A stretch of 64,000 bases of DNA from Pseudoips prasinana (taxonomy: Eukaryota > Arthropoda > Insecta > Lepidoptera > Nolidae), in the NCBI GenBank assembly GCA_951640165.1, contig OX621263.1:4238501-4302500 (forward strand), in the 5' to 3' direction. The position numbers were made by a program, and so were the translations under genes. Below, piece by piece: positions 21,133-32,479 of this stretch. The notes beneath the pieces are model-generated. The model did not search any database. It was given only the letters and a program-made list of their open reading frames with translations, and was not told the DNA's origin. How positions within the stretch are numbered: position 1 is the stretch's first letter; every line of letters begins with the position of its first letter.

Positions 21133-22265
21133 CCCCCAATTAGTCACTTAATCTTCTTAAAATGCCTTTAGCTAAGAGGCACCGCAAGGACGTAGCTTAT
21201 AATGACCTAAACCGCATCGAAATCGGTACATCCGTTTAAGGGCTACGGTGCCACAGACTCCCACACACACGGAAAGATATCGACGTCAAACACTCGTCTT
21301 TTTGCGTCGGGGGTAAAAAATAACTGTTGCTAAACATCAAAACACATCCAGACCATCAATGAGGACGAAGTGACAAAAATTTGTAATTCCAATTCATAAT
21401 TCCATAATTTTGGGGCCAACCTTGGATTCTTGTGGCGTGCACAAGATCGGCCAATGTCAGCATTTTATAAAACATGGCTTGACCAGCCATGTTTTATAAA
21501 ATGCTTGATAGTAAATAAGACTTAACTTTTATCTTAGATTTACCCTATAGGTTAAGAACGTCTTCCAATGCGTCTTTAACTGCCTACCCCTTAGCGCTAC
21601 CCGGACACTAACTAGAATATTACTTATTCACATTGTAAAAGCGCATGTATCCATATATAATTTGTGTAAAGTGACGTTCATAAATCCAGTAGCAGTTCCA
21701 CTTGGTGATATTGGTATATTCCGGTGTACTTTAAATAATACCTATTCTTATGGAGTACTTTAAAGATTTATACAACAGTTAGAATCTAATGCTATCAATC
21801 GACACGCTATCACCGTCTGCCTTTTAAGAAATGCGCGTCAATTGCCCTTGAAACTGCTGATGCACTTTTGAACGCTCACTGCCTATTAACATCATGTATG
21901 ATAATATTTTCGCCATATTCGTGGACGGAAGTTAATTCTGTTGTGCAGACTCTAATTTGAAGTCTAGTACATGACATTGGTCATTAAATCCACTCATTTC
22001 TCTTTACAGCTTTAACCAATCGCAAATCGCAGTCAAAGACTCTTTTTTTTCACTGTGATTTCATTGGTTAAATTCTGTAGAGATATATGCGCCTGCGTCG
22101 CCATACTGTGTAGAGGTTATTTGAATTGTTGGGAGGGAGTTAGTGTACTGGCCGTGAGTAGCGCTATAATAATGTGTGCCCTTCTAGTATAATTAATTTA
22201 GAATACTAAATACAGGTAAATAGGTATAGGATTATGAAATAATCTGTAGTTTGTAAACTAATTTA
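21133..22265. other. Downstream of canopy, no gene seen
   Basis: No coding signal or known repeat is recognised apart from the hairpin at 21459-21505. Transcript ends of the KDEL isoform probably fall here. Confidence 0.4.
21459..21505. repeat. Perfect 21-bp hairpin, 5-nt loop
   Basis: AGCATTTTATAAAACATGGC(T) at 21459-21479 is repeated exactly in reverse complement at 21485-21505, around TGACC. There is no mismatch, so it is young. Confidence 0.95.
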
Positions 22266-22269
22266 CCAT

Positions 22270-22690
22270 GACTTAGAAAATGACCACGAAATTTAGTATA
22301 ATTAATAATCGTATTGCTTATGCATTTGTGAACGTTTTGCTCATAGAGAAAACGACATTAAATAAAACCATGAGATTAACTTAAAACGATAATGGTAATG
22401 CTCATTAAGTTGTGAGCATTTTGCTCATAAAGGTCACTTAATTAACTTTTAAAGATGATAATGCTTACAAATTTATGAGCCTTTGTTCATATAAACCATA
22501 GACTTAACTTCAAAAGATACTGGAAGTGCTCATTAAGATGTGGGAATACGCCCCCCTAAAAAACACAGCATAATTGCCTTAATAAGATGACAATGCTCAT
22601 AAGTTTGTGAGCAATTTGCTCCTTAACTATGAGTAATTTTTCAATAAAACTTGAGCAAATTGCTCGATAAAAATTGTAAACCATTTATAC
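22270..22690. repeat. Degenerate local repeats around TGCTCATAA/TTGTGAGCA
   Basis: The phrases ATAATG(G)TAATGCTCATTAAG, GTGAGCATTTTGCTCATAAA, AATGCTCATAAGTTTGTGAG and GAGCAAATTGCTC recur with irregular spacing of roughly 60-110 bp. They often form self-complementary pairs (TGCTCA/TGAGCA). Probably an old tandem array. Confidence 0.55.
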
Positions 22691-22854
22691 GTGCAAAAAT
22701 ATTACTAAATTTATTTTTAAGGTGGAGCGTGTCGACTTTGGGTATTTGAATGGAGTTTTATTGTTATATTATTAGTTTTGAGGGTAGTACTGCATTAGAG
22801 TAATGTTCAGTTCCAAATACCAATAGTAATGGAGTCAAGATATTGCTGGATATA

Positions 22855-23476
22855 CAGGCCGAGGAGTTGTCGTTCAAACGCAAAATTTAGATACTGTATG
22901 ATGAGGAGTATCCGAATCACCCACCATGTATGTTCTACGATTTTGCGTAGGTTTCGATATAGAATTTTTTAATGATTTTTTTAGTAAATTTCACCTAACA
23001 TCAGTTTACGATTTTTTTCTCTTTCTGTTGAACATTTCTGGTTCAGTTTGTTTGTGATAACTAATTACCACAGTTTAACCTAACACCCTAAAAAGTATGG
23101 TTTATCTAATCATTGCAGAACTGACTTAGAATTTATAAGTTCAAAAACCTTTCTGCTAATTATGCCAACAAATACCGAAATGCCTTTTCTTTACTCCTGG
23201 TCCATTCAACGGTTGTCTGGAAGAGATCGCACTTAGCGATAAGGCCGCCATTTGTACAATCTTAACATACTCATAGTTCTTTTTATGTATTATTTTTTGG
23301 TGTACAATAAAGAGTTACTTACTTCAAAATTAGGGTTTTAGCTCAGGACTCATACATTTTCAAAGTATAAAAAAAACGCAAAATCGTAGAACATATGTAC
23401 TTGGGGGTGATTCAGATACTCCTCATCATACAGTATCTAAATTTTGCGTTTGAACGTCAACTCCTCGGCCCGCCTG
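22855..23476. mobile_element. 622-bp TIR MITE (CAGG...CCGAGGAGTT)
   Basis: About 95 bp of inverted repeat at each end: CAGGCCGAGGAGTTGTCGTT on the left and, in reverse complement, CAGGCGGGCCGAGGAGTTGA on the right, continuing through AAATTTAGATACTGTATGAT and TTCTACGATTTTGCGT. TATA flanks both ends (22851-22854, 23477-23480). No transposase frame is present. Confidence 0.85.
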
Positions 23477-23790
23477 TATAATATTCAGCCACTTAGTCGT
23501 AACGTTCCATTTGTATTTGGCTAAAAGTATTTTCTATTTATTTTGCCATAGATTAGTACGTGGTACTATTAAAATTTAATTTTAGTATACTCGGTGGAAT
23601 CGAATTTAGTTCGCGAAGCTTAATTGAGCGCTGTTATTGTGGAACTTATATGAGATTTAGCTTATGACGCCATAACGTTGTATACTACTTTCTCTGTCTA
23701 ACATGATTTTTGATATGCTTAAAACCACATAATTTTCATATAATTTTGTTTTCGATGTTTCAAACAAAGCTGGTAAATTACTCACTGTTT

Positions 23791-24153
23791 TATTTAACCG
23801 AGTAATATAAGTCTAATACCGAATTCTGTGAAGTTTCGTTTACTACTTAATTTAACCGAGTAATATAAGTCAAATACCGTATTCTGTGAAGTTTCGTTTA
23901 CTACTTGATTTAACCGAGTAATATAAGTCAAATACCGTATTCTGTGAAGTTTCGTTTACTACTTGATTTAACCGAGTAATATAAGTCAAATACCGTATTC
24001 TGTGAAGTTTCGTTTACTACTTAATTTAACCGAGTAATATAAGTCAAATACCGTATTCTGTGAAGTTTCGTTTACTACTTGATTTAACCGAGTAATATAA
24101 GTCAAATACCGTATTCTGTGAAGTTTCGTTTACTACTTGATTTAACCGAGTAT
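23791..24153 (+). repeat. 58-bp tandem repeat array
   Basis: Six full units of 58 bp plus a partial one; TAACCGAG begins at 23795, 23853, 23911, 23969, 24027, 24085 and 24143. Units are nearly identical; the first is the most diverged and a TAATTT/TGATTT difference marks sub-types. No coding content. Confidence 0.95.
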
Positions 24154-24317
24154 AGTGGTAGTTATCAGGGTAGATTTTACACCACACTAGCATAAGATGT
24201 TTAATTTTAGTTTTTTTTGTCAAATGGCATTTCTGTATTAATCAACGGACTCAAAATAAGTTTCTGTTTTGTATATATATATATATATCTTGTGCATTTA
24301 TTATTTTTATGTAAGAA

Positions 24318-24675
24318 CGGGACAGTTGAAAGACGTCCACTGCTGGACAAAGGCCTTCCCTAGGATCTTCACAATGGGATTGTGTCTATCTTTTGTGGAA
24401 TATGCCATAATCGCCAAGCTTGTACTGACGCCATCACATCCAGCTACACCAATCTGTCAAATTTCTTTTATAGATTTTCAACTTTATCACAAAAGCATAA
24501 GGTTCACTTTCAATTGGAGAGATTTGACAGATATATATCTTATGTATTGAATATCTTGATGTGCTGGCGTCTGTACAAGGGGGTCCATTATACATAGAGA
24601 CACGCTGATGTCCGTTCTCTAGTAGATATTATTTCGGGACGACTTCTACGTCCCCCAGGGGATGAGATGGGATGG
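24318..24675 (-). mobile_element. ACTGCTGTG-type short retroelement split by a MITE
   Basis: The right part (GACTTCTACGTCCCCCAGGG, CTCTAGTAGATATT) and the left part (AAGACGTCCACTGCTGGACA, ATATGCCATAATCGCCAAGC) are the two ends of one minus-strand copy. The CAGACGCC MITE at 24423-24575 sits between them. Confidence 0.75.
24423..24575. mobile_element. CAGACGCC MITE, copy 3
   Basis: TACTGACGCCATCACATCC to GATGTGCTGGCGTCTGTA; an AT-rich stretch (ATATATATCTTATGTATTGA) is inserted in the right arm. Confidence 0.85.
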
Positions 24676-25064
24676 TGTTAGTCGCTATCAACATGTTGCA
24701 AAACATAAAAAAATTGTATTATGTTAATATCTTGACTATTGACCAACTGAAAATACGTTTTCACACCATACATTTTAAGTCTATTCGAAACGATTTGTTG
24801 ATATTAACTAAACTAAAAGTTTAAGTTTGAATCGCTAAATAATTGGTGTTAAAACTGATGGGGAGATGGCATTGGGATTCAGGGATAGTTAACTGTTTGG
24901 AAACTATCCAAGTAATTGGCTAATGGCGAACTCCTTATTCATAAGTGACTTCCAGTCAGTTTATTGGTCTGAAGCCAACTTAAGTGTTAATTTTGAAATA
25001 CATGTCTTCCAAATCATACCTAGATGACTATGCCGTCTGCATAACCCCCAATTAATTCATCATC

Positions 25065-25325
25065 ATCCTATCAGCCGAAAGACGTCCACTGCTGGACAAA
25101 GGCCTCCCCAAAGATCTCCATAACTGCCGGTCTTGCGCTATCCGCATCCAGCGACCCTCACAAGATCATCGGTCCACCTTGTAGGGGGCCTGCCCACGCT
25201 GCGTCTTCCGGTTCGTGGTCGCCACTCGAGAACCTTTCTGCCCCAGCGGCCGTCGGCTCTACGAGCTATGTGCCGTCCACTGCCACTTCAGCTTGGCAAT
25301 TCTTACGGCTATGTCGGTTTCTTTG
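25065..25325 (-). mobile_element. RTE-type LINE, C-terminal end and tail
   Basis: On the minus strand the frame contains a GR..GRPPTRWTDDL-like stretch, followed by the tail TTTGTCCAGCAGTGGACGTC and TTTCGGCTGATAGGATGATG. It is the short end of an endonuclease/RT element. It serves as an uninterrupted reference for the copy with the snap-back at 60.6 kb. Confidence 0.75.
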
Positions 25326-26473
25326 GTTCTACCAGTAATTGGTACCCAATTAATTATTTTTCTTTATTTAAGCAAAATAAACGGCATTTTTTAAAAATGT
25401 GCTAAAAAAGTTTCGTCATTAAGGAGACTGTTTCCTTTAGATGGATGGCAGAGTCATCGGAACATGTTTTTTTGCAATAAATCCTAGATGACAGTGCCAT
25501 CGGCATTACCTCCAATTTACATTCCATTATAAAGAGTAAACCGCATAGGTATGGGATACAATTTTATGTTGTTCAATTGGCATAGTGTTACTTAAATATG
25601 TTTATGTTGTTAAGAATTTATTAATTATGTTGTGATTTCCGAGTGATTTGTAAAATGGGTTATTATAATGATTGTTTGATTAATATTTTGTTGGTTTTAT
25701 TGCTTTTTACCGTTCCTAACAGGCAAATTGGAACTTAATTGATCTCATGTATATACTAAATGTACCCGAGACTTCGTCCGCGTGAAAGTGCCTTTGGGTA
25801 GCATTCGAAAATCGTTCGGGTAAGCACATTTAGGCATATTGTCTCCACCTACACCGCACCCTACCAAGCTATGTAAGTTTCGAGCTGCTAGCTCAATAAT
25901 CTCATTGTTGAAACAACCGATTAAAAGTAGCTGAAAAAAGGGTTGTAAGGGGTGTGTCGCACTTTTACGCCAAATCTCCTGAACCAATTTAAATGAAATT
26001 TGGTACATATAGAGCCTGAGAAAGGAAGGTGTATAATAACAATAGGGAATTAAATAGGGGATGAAAGTTTGTATGGAAAAAGTAAAGATTATGTGCATGC
26101 GTTATAAATAAGTTTGCGACAAGCGATCGGGGCGGAGTCTACAAAATATGCGGAGTAAGTAGCGGATAGATACAGCAGCTAAGCTATATAAAAACTAAAA
26201 TTGAAAACGTAAGTTAAGTTTGGCAATAGTTACCACCGACAAAAACTGTCTGAATTAAAATATTCTTAAAATCAACAGCCAATATTAAATGGCTGTTGTT
26301 ATTAATAATATTTTCTTAAACATACCTACGTAAAAATGAGCACTGAGAATTTTAGAGAATTAAGTAAGTACTATTTTTTTACCCGCCTTTAGCACCTGGT
26401 AAAAATGGCTACCGGGCCAATGCTACCAGGGATGCATACACCCAAAGTACATTAGTACACATAACTAGAAATA

Positions 26474-26523
26474 AAGTGTATGGGATAAGGTAGTGTTAGT
26501 ACACTACCTTATCCCATACACTT
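26474..26523. repeat. Perfect 23-bp hairpin, 4-nt loop
   Basis: AAGTGTATGGGATAAGGTAG.. at 26474-26496 is repeated exactly in reverse complement at 26501-26523 around TAGT. Confidence 0.95.
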
Positions 26524-26573
26524 CATTTTTGAGAAAATATGCTCAATAGGGTTCGAGCCTCTGTTCAGGGGCT

Positions 26574-27102
26574 CTACCGGCTAAGTCATTGAACATCGAT
26601 TTCGTGAATGGCGTTCAAATAAATAAAGGTCAAAAATGACGTAATCAATCGTTAAACCGGCTTCCATGACCACATGTGACTTCATTAATGGTCCGGAATC
26701 GATTGTCAACATTGTTATGACCTATGTAGGCCAATTTAGGTTCGATAGCGGGTGTTAGAAATGAGTGGACTGTATATTATTTATGTAGGTTATATTAATT
26801 ACCACACTACAGATTCAGTTTTCGTTACGGTACAAAGAATATAGTATTATAATATAAAGTAATGTATGCGCGAGCGCGGTGCGTCGGAGCTAACAGCTGA
26901 CTGCCGAGCGCGGCCGAACGGGCACTCGGCTGGAATCGGTATCCCCGCCCCTGGCGACGAAACGTTGCGGTGCGCGGCCGGTTGATGTACTCAACAACAT
27001 TGAAGTCGATTTAACGATTGATTAAGTCAATTTTAACCTTTATTTATTTGAATGCCATTCACGAAAACGATGTTCTGCGACTTAGCCGGTAGAGCCCCTG
27101 AA
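26574..27102. mobile_element. Fold-back MITE with GC-rich interior, copy 1
   Basis: Arms of about 110 bp: TTCAGGGGCTCTACCGGCTA on the left, matched by TAGCCGGTAGAGCCCCTGAA on the right, continuing through CGTTCAAATAAATAAAGGT. The interior at about 26870-26985 is strikingly GC/CpG-rich (GCGCGAGCGCGGTGCGTCGG) and absent from the compact 240-bp copy at 50715-50956. Confidence 0.8.
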
Positions 27103-27127
27103 TAGTTACTGAGGTGAGCCTTCTTAG

Positions 27128-27660
27128 CAGTAAACCCGACCCAGGATTGGAACCTAGGATCTCATTATCTGCATTATATGGAGTACTGCTCTCATATTTG
27201 GGACGGCTTCGCAAAGTATAAGCTAGACTCTTTGGATTCGATAGACACGCTCGCAGGATAATCGACGATAGAGACTTAACAAGTAAACAGATGCAAAACT
27301 TGATCATCGGCGTCAGGTTGCAAGGTTAACGGTTTCTACAGGCTGTTTCATGGAGAATGCGCTCAAGACCTCCATAAACTTATCTCTCCTTCCCCCTTTT
27401 TTCGTCGGGAGGGTCTCCACCGCTATGTTGTTGACATCCCATTATGCCGTACAAAGCGGATTGCTTCCTCTTTCATCATACGCACGGCTAAGCTGTGGAA
27501 CACCCTCCCAAACGACGTGTTTCCAGACTCATACAACATGGGTTTATTCAAGGTTAGAGGGAACATGCATCTTATGGGTACGCGCGGTCCACCTTCGACT
27601 ACATCTTCACTTACCATCAGGTGAGATCGTGGTCAAGCGCAAACCCATTTAGTTTAAAAA
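27128..27660 (+). mobile_element. Non-LTR retrotransposon fragment, RT C-terminus
   Basis: With frame changes it reads MEYCSHIWDGFAKYKLDSLD, then SIDTLAG..IIDDRDL, YRLFHGECA-like, VDIPLCRTKRIASSFIIRTA, KLWNTLPNDVF and LPSGEI. That is the order found at the end of jockey/CR1-like LINE polyproteins. Several frameshifts make it dead. Confidence 0.8.
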
Positions 27661-28975
27661 AAAAGAAAAGTTAAAAACGAATAGACGATAAAAACAAAAT
27701 GATCTGTATTATTATTTTTATTGCAATAATTACAATTCACTTATGTAAATACTTACAAAAACAATATATTCATAGCATCTAAGATCGCCTTATTTAACTA
27801 ATTATAATATAATAATAAAGTGGTAATCTTATTTATATTTATACTTACATTTATTTAATACAACGAGTTTAAAAATTGCGCGTGAAACCGCCACAGTATT
27901 GAAGTAAAACTTCTATATGCACGCTTAAACGTTACGTACAGTTACAATACAATTAAAAAATGTATTTAATAATAATAATAAAATATTTATTTCAGCTCAT
28001 AAAGTTATGTACAGTTTTGGTTAAATCTAGAATACAAAATATTCTTGACATTGAGGTAAGGGGTGCAGCAAACGCCCAGACATGCCCATCAAACACTGCG
28101 TCATGGAGAAAAGTTATGGATTTACATGTGTTATAATAACCAAGATGCATGATTAGACTGGCCAGTCTGATCGTCAGCTTCACCCCTAACAATTTGTCCT
28201 TTATGAGAAGCTGGTGTCCAAACTAGGTCTAGATCTGTGTCTCAGATCACCAGCCCCCCCTTTATTCACAATTTAGTAAAAATAATGTCCGAATACTTTA
28301 CAATTAATAAGTGAGGTGAAGGTGATGAATATGTATTATTTTATCTCCACAAATTACAATGCATTTTAGCAAAAATAGTGTTGTTTGTCAACACTATTTT
28401 TGTATAGAGATATAGAGCAAAATAAATATGTAACTCGTGGGAGATCTGGAGTCTAAACAAAGCCGAGGCCTGTATCTTAGCACTCCAGGCCCCCCCAAAA
28501 TAGATGCGTACTTAATTATTGTCAACGTACTGTTACATAAACGTGTTGGGATGAACCTATATCACAATATATCATCAAAAGTATCCATTAATATAATGTT
28601 TTTATATATTTATTTAATGTATTTATATATAATATATAATTAGGTTGTTAATAGTATGATAATATGAATATAATGTTACAATATAAAATTGTGTTGCTAT
28701 GGAAACGGGTTTATTGGAACGCATCGATGATTATTGGAACGTTAAGGCTCGTTAAAAATCTCCAAAAATTTAATAAATCCTAATATATTATTATTATTAT
28801 TGTTAAATCATCTTCTATCTTTTCTGTACACGAATAGCTTTACCCCATATTGATATGAGGCGACTATATTAATATTATTCTTATATATTTATACAATATA
28901 ATACAAATTGTAAAACAATAAAATTGTGTACCAAGATTTACATGTAAAGTAAACAATTATATTAAATACTAGCGT
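27661..28975. other. AT-rich stretch, no gene seen
   Basis: Nothing but the hairpin at 28370-28402 and chance frames. Confidence 0.4.
28370..28402. repeat. Perfect 14-bp hairpin, 5-nt loop
   Basis: CAAAAATAGTGTTG and CAACACTATTTTTG around TTTGT. Confidence 0.9.
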
Positions 28976-28978
28976 AAA

Positions 28979-29134
28979 GCTTTATAAATGATAGCCTATG
29001 TTTTATTCGAAAATATATGCAATATTACTACAAAGTATTATCAAAATCCGTTGGGTAGTTTTTGCGTGAAGAAGTAACAAACATACACACTCACTCACTC
29101 ACAAACTTTCGCCTTTATAATATTAGTGTGATCT
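28979..29134 (-). mobile_element. Helitron-like element
   Basis: Minus-strand 3' CTAG at 28982-28979 and the 5' end ACTAATATTATAAAGGCGAA. Its 5' end faces the 5' end of the next element. Confidence 0.7.
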
Positions 29135-29148
29135 GTTATTCGGATATA

Positions 29149-29333
29149 TCACAATAATATTATAAAGGCGAAAGTTTGTGAATGCGTGAGTGTGTATGTT
29201 TGTTACTTCTACACGTCTAAAAGGCTGGAGCGATTTTAATAAAATTTGGTATGGAGTTCACTTGACACCCTGGATGAACACATAGGCTAAAATTATAAAG
29301 ATTAACGCGAGTAAAACCGCGGGGCACGGCTAG
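29149..29333 (+). mobile_element. Helitron-like element
   Basis: TCACAATAATATTATAAAGG to CGCGAGTAAAACCGCGGGGC, then ACGGCTAG. With its neighbour it forms an inverted pair 14 bp apart. Confidence 0.75.
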
Positions 29334-30034
29334 TAAGTAAAAGTAAATATAAATAGACTAGTACAGTAAGTTAAGAGAGAAAAATAAGCTATATTAATTT
29401 AACTCATAATAATTACATGTCGATAAGATTCTAGCAAAATACTAAACTTTTACCTAATTGAGCGTAGTCAATATTTATATAGGTTTGTGGCAAGAAATAT
29501 ATTGATAACTCACAATCTATACATATAAATAAAATCGGAGTGACTGTTTGTAATATTGAAATAACCGTTTTTTACTGCATGTATACGAATATATATACGG
29601 TACATACACCAAAATAACATTCTTTTAACAATTTTTATATGTCTGTCTGTTTGTTCCGGCTAATCTCTGAAATGGCTAGACCTATTTTGACGGGACTTTT
29701 ATTGGCAGGTAGCTGATGTAATAAGGAGTAACTTAGGCTTCGTTAATTTTAGAAAAATTAAGTAATGTTGCGTTAGGTGGAACGAAGTTCGCCGGGTCTC
29801 TTTCCCAGTGGGGTAGGCAGAGACATCGGAATTCTATTTATCATGATCTTTGCACACCTCTTTTGTCTCGATTACTGTCATTATATTCTTCATACATACT
29901 CGCCGGTTTAGGGTACTTTTGACTTGACCTTTCTTGAGTACGTCTCCGATTTGGTCAGAGAATGTTCTACAAGGCTTCCCCTTCCGGTTGTACAATTCAC
30001 ACAGGCAAGTATATAAATATAAAAGGACAATATA

Positions 30035-30430
30035 CAACATATAACTTAATTAAAGCACATCCTGAAAATAGTTCGTTCAGAATCGTTTAGTGAATCGATT
30101 TATATCATTTTTAATATAGGTATTTTTTTTCCAAAATAATTAAAACTACGGAAATTATTGTCATATTAACCCTATACAGTCAAAATAAATTGAAATGGAC
30201 CGTAAGTCAAATAATAAGACTTTTAAAATTGCAGATTTATTTGTATTCATACAAATTCCATCATTCAATACAAAATAAAGAAAAATAAACTTTATTCCAA
30301 GAAACTAATTTAATAAATAACAATGCATATATATACATGTTAAATAAAAAAATCAGTGTATGTATTATGATTACAACATAATATTCTAATTGGGGTGTTT
30401 GAGGGTGTGCGTTAATTACGTTACATGTTG
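30035..30430. mobile_element. CAACATGTAACG MITE, copy 2
   Basis: CAACATATAACTTAATTAAA ... TTAATTACGTTACATGTTG between TATA on both sides (30031-30034, 30431-30434). The interior (GATACTACGG/AAAACTACGG, GAAATGGACCGTAAGTCAAA) matches 16743-17130. Confidence 0.9.
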
Positions 30431-30462
30431 TATATATTGAAGCGAAATTCTTTCAAGTTCGT

Positions 30463-30525
30463 TATCCTAGTGTCAGAGTTGTTCAGTAGACCTCTGACAT
30501 GGCTGTTTAAAGACTACAACCGGAT
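30463..30525 (-). mobile_element. 5S-type SINE, tail fragment
   Basis: CTAGTGTCAGAGTTGTTCAG and CCTCTGACATGGCT match the 3' part of the 5S-headed SINE in reverse complement. Confidence 0.6.
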
Positions 30526-30728
30526 ATATAACTTCAATATTAAGTCAAGAAATAAAATAATTTTACATGTTAATTCGCTTCTGATTTTCTACTCCTTCTT
30601 GAATTTAGTAGTCTCACTAAACTGGTGACACCTACTAAACTGGTGACCCCGACGTGAGTAAATTAGTAATGAAAAAGCGCCACGGAAGTTGTCCTACTAA
30701 TGATAGGACACAAAATGTGTCCTCGCTG

Positions 30729-30835
30729 TCAGCAGCACATGTTCTTCTGCACTTGTCCGTGCGCGATGCTGTGGATGCTCCAGGCGGGCAGCTCCACCTT
30801 GCCCGTGTGCGTCGCGTCCTGTTCCGTGGGCGTGC
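30729..30835 (-). CDS. Rab GTPase, last exon (C-terminal CC)
   Basis: Acceptor ATATTCCAG is followed by (G)TPTEQDATHTGKVELPAW, then SIHSIAHGQVQKNMCC-stop. The terminal CC is the usual double-geranylgeranylation signal of Rab proteins. The phase matches the exon at 32480-32603 (split Gly codon). The stretch before CC is the hypervariable tail. It lies at the 3' end of a gene that spans at least 23 kb on the minus strand. Confidence 0.9.
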
Positions 30836-30868
30836 CTGGAATATGACAACACATTTTAAACACTTTAT

Positions 30869-31153
30869 CTATACATATAATAAAATCGTTGGAAAGTCGA
30901 AATTGATTGGGGCGTGACCTACAATCAATAAGGAAGCCAAAAATATAGTTTTTAGAATTTTTGTCTGTGTGTCTGTATGTCTGCATGTATGTCCGGGCTA
31001 AACTCAAAAAGTACTGCATGGATTTACTTCAAATTTTGCATGAATATTACCTAGAGGTCGGGTCAACATATAGGCTACATATTATCACCTACGAGGGAGG
31101 AGCCGTGATAATTTATAAAGTTTAACGTGGGTGAAACCACGGGGCGCAGCTGG
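30869..31153 (+). mobile_element. Helitron-like element, second subfamily
   Basis: From TATACATATAATAAAATCGT to GGGCGCAGCTGG (CTGG for CTAG). The interior AAGTACTGCATGGATTTACT matches 12737-13060 in reverse. It starts about 30 bp from the last Rab exon. Confidence 0.7.
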
Positions 31154-31449
31154 TAATTAATAAAACAAAAGCCGACTCCAAAAATGATTCGACCGCAAGC
31201 ACCACGAAAGAGTAAAAGAAATGGATATGACAAGAAAAATGGGACCAAAATAATATTACGTAGGTATACTCTGTCAAATAAAAAATAAGTTTCTTTCAAA
31301 TGGCTTTATAAATGACAAAGTTATAAAAAAAAATAGAAATAAAAAAAAGCCTTTTATTTCCATATCCTTCAAAATTTACATTTTAAATATTGTTAGTATT
31401 TAATTGTTAGTATTGTGCTTTTTAATTAAGTGTTAGTACGGGTTAGTTC

Positions 31450-31650
31450 ATATGTTACATATGGACCCCCCCTCGGGTGAAGGCCTCCTCCAGTCCTTTC
31501 CACTCGTCTCTGTCCCTACCAATTGTTTGCCAGTAATCTCCAGCTATTTCTTTTAAGTCGTCAGCCCACTTTCTTTTTGGCCTTCCTACTCTTCTTTTTC
31601 CAATTGACCCTTTCCACCTTATAGTTTTGATCGTTTACCTATTGTCTGTG
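31450..31650 (-). mobile_element. RTE-type LINE 3' end, second lineage
   Basis: Minus-strand frame reads KAKKKVG.RLKRNSW-like and, in the better frame, KKRWADDLKEIAGDYWQT, then IGRDRDEWKGLEEAFTRGGS. This is the usual C-terminus of RTE-clade endonuclease/RTs. Frameshifted and 5'-truncated. Confidence 0.75.
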
Positions 31651-31799
31651 TAACGACGAAGTTAAATGACGAAGTTACGAGAAAAAAAACAGCCGAGTTG
31701 AAGACCTCCCTTTTAATTATTTTTTTTAGTCTAATCTGTACTTAAAGTTGAAGCGATTGCCTTCAATGTGTCTGGGTCTCACTGCTTAGAATCTTTTTA

Positions 31800-32110
31800 T
31801 TATGGGCCAATGTTGATACTGGCTTACATGAGTGGCAGTGGTAGGTAAGAGGGAGGGACTAGTCCCGATATAAGAGCCATACCAGTCATAAAAAGCACCT
31901 CCAAACACCTTCAACCACCTGCTGCCAGTACTGGCTACCGGCTAAGCGGCGTAAGCCCTAGGTTAATAATGGGAGTCCACTCGGGCTGCGGCGGCAGACC
32001 AAGAGGACTACCATAAGGACGTAGGTACCCGCATTGACGGGTAGCGAGTTAACATCTACCACGGGGGAGCATCGAACCCCATTCCTCTGCCTCCGAGGGG
32101 GTGTGTGATG
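31800..32110. repeat. Unclassified GC-richer repeat
   Basis: GGCTTACATGAGTGGCAGTG and GTAGGTAAGAGGGAGGGACT match 14700-14760 in reverse complement, so part of it is dispersed. The rest (GTAAGCCCTAGGTTAATAAT, GGTAGCGAGTTAACATCTAC) may be LINE-derived; no motif proves it. Confidence 0.4.
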
Positions 32111-32239
32111 CCACGTTCGTAAAACACCTTCAGCGCGGCACCACACTCAGCTCCGAGCTCTACATTAGCGAGCAAAAAAGAGACCAAATCGATCTTGCGA
32201 TGGTCGAAGTAAGATCAGCTTCAGCCAAACCCCAAGTGG

Positions 32240-32445
32240 GGTACTCTCCGGTACGTTCTATTTGTACTTTTATTGCTGGGAGGCTTGGACTTCTTGGGGC
32301 AGAAAGGTTCTCGAGTGGCAACCACGAACCGAAAGACGCAGCCCTACAAGACGGACCGATAATCTTGTGAGGGTCGCTGAAAACTACTAAATGCGGGTAG
32401 CGCAAGACCGGCAGTCGTGAAGAACTTTGGCGGAGTCCTTCGTCC
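32240..32445 (+). mobile_element. RTE-type LINE fragment
   Basis: CTTGGGGCAGAAAGGTTCTC, GTGGCAACCACGAACCGAAA and GACGGACCGATAATCTTGTG match the C-terminal coding part seen at 37.3 and 60.7 kb. It stops 35 bp short of a Rab exon. Confidence 0.7.
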
Positions 32446-32479
32446 AATAGTTTTTCTGTGATTTAAAGCATTGAATTAC

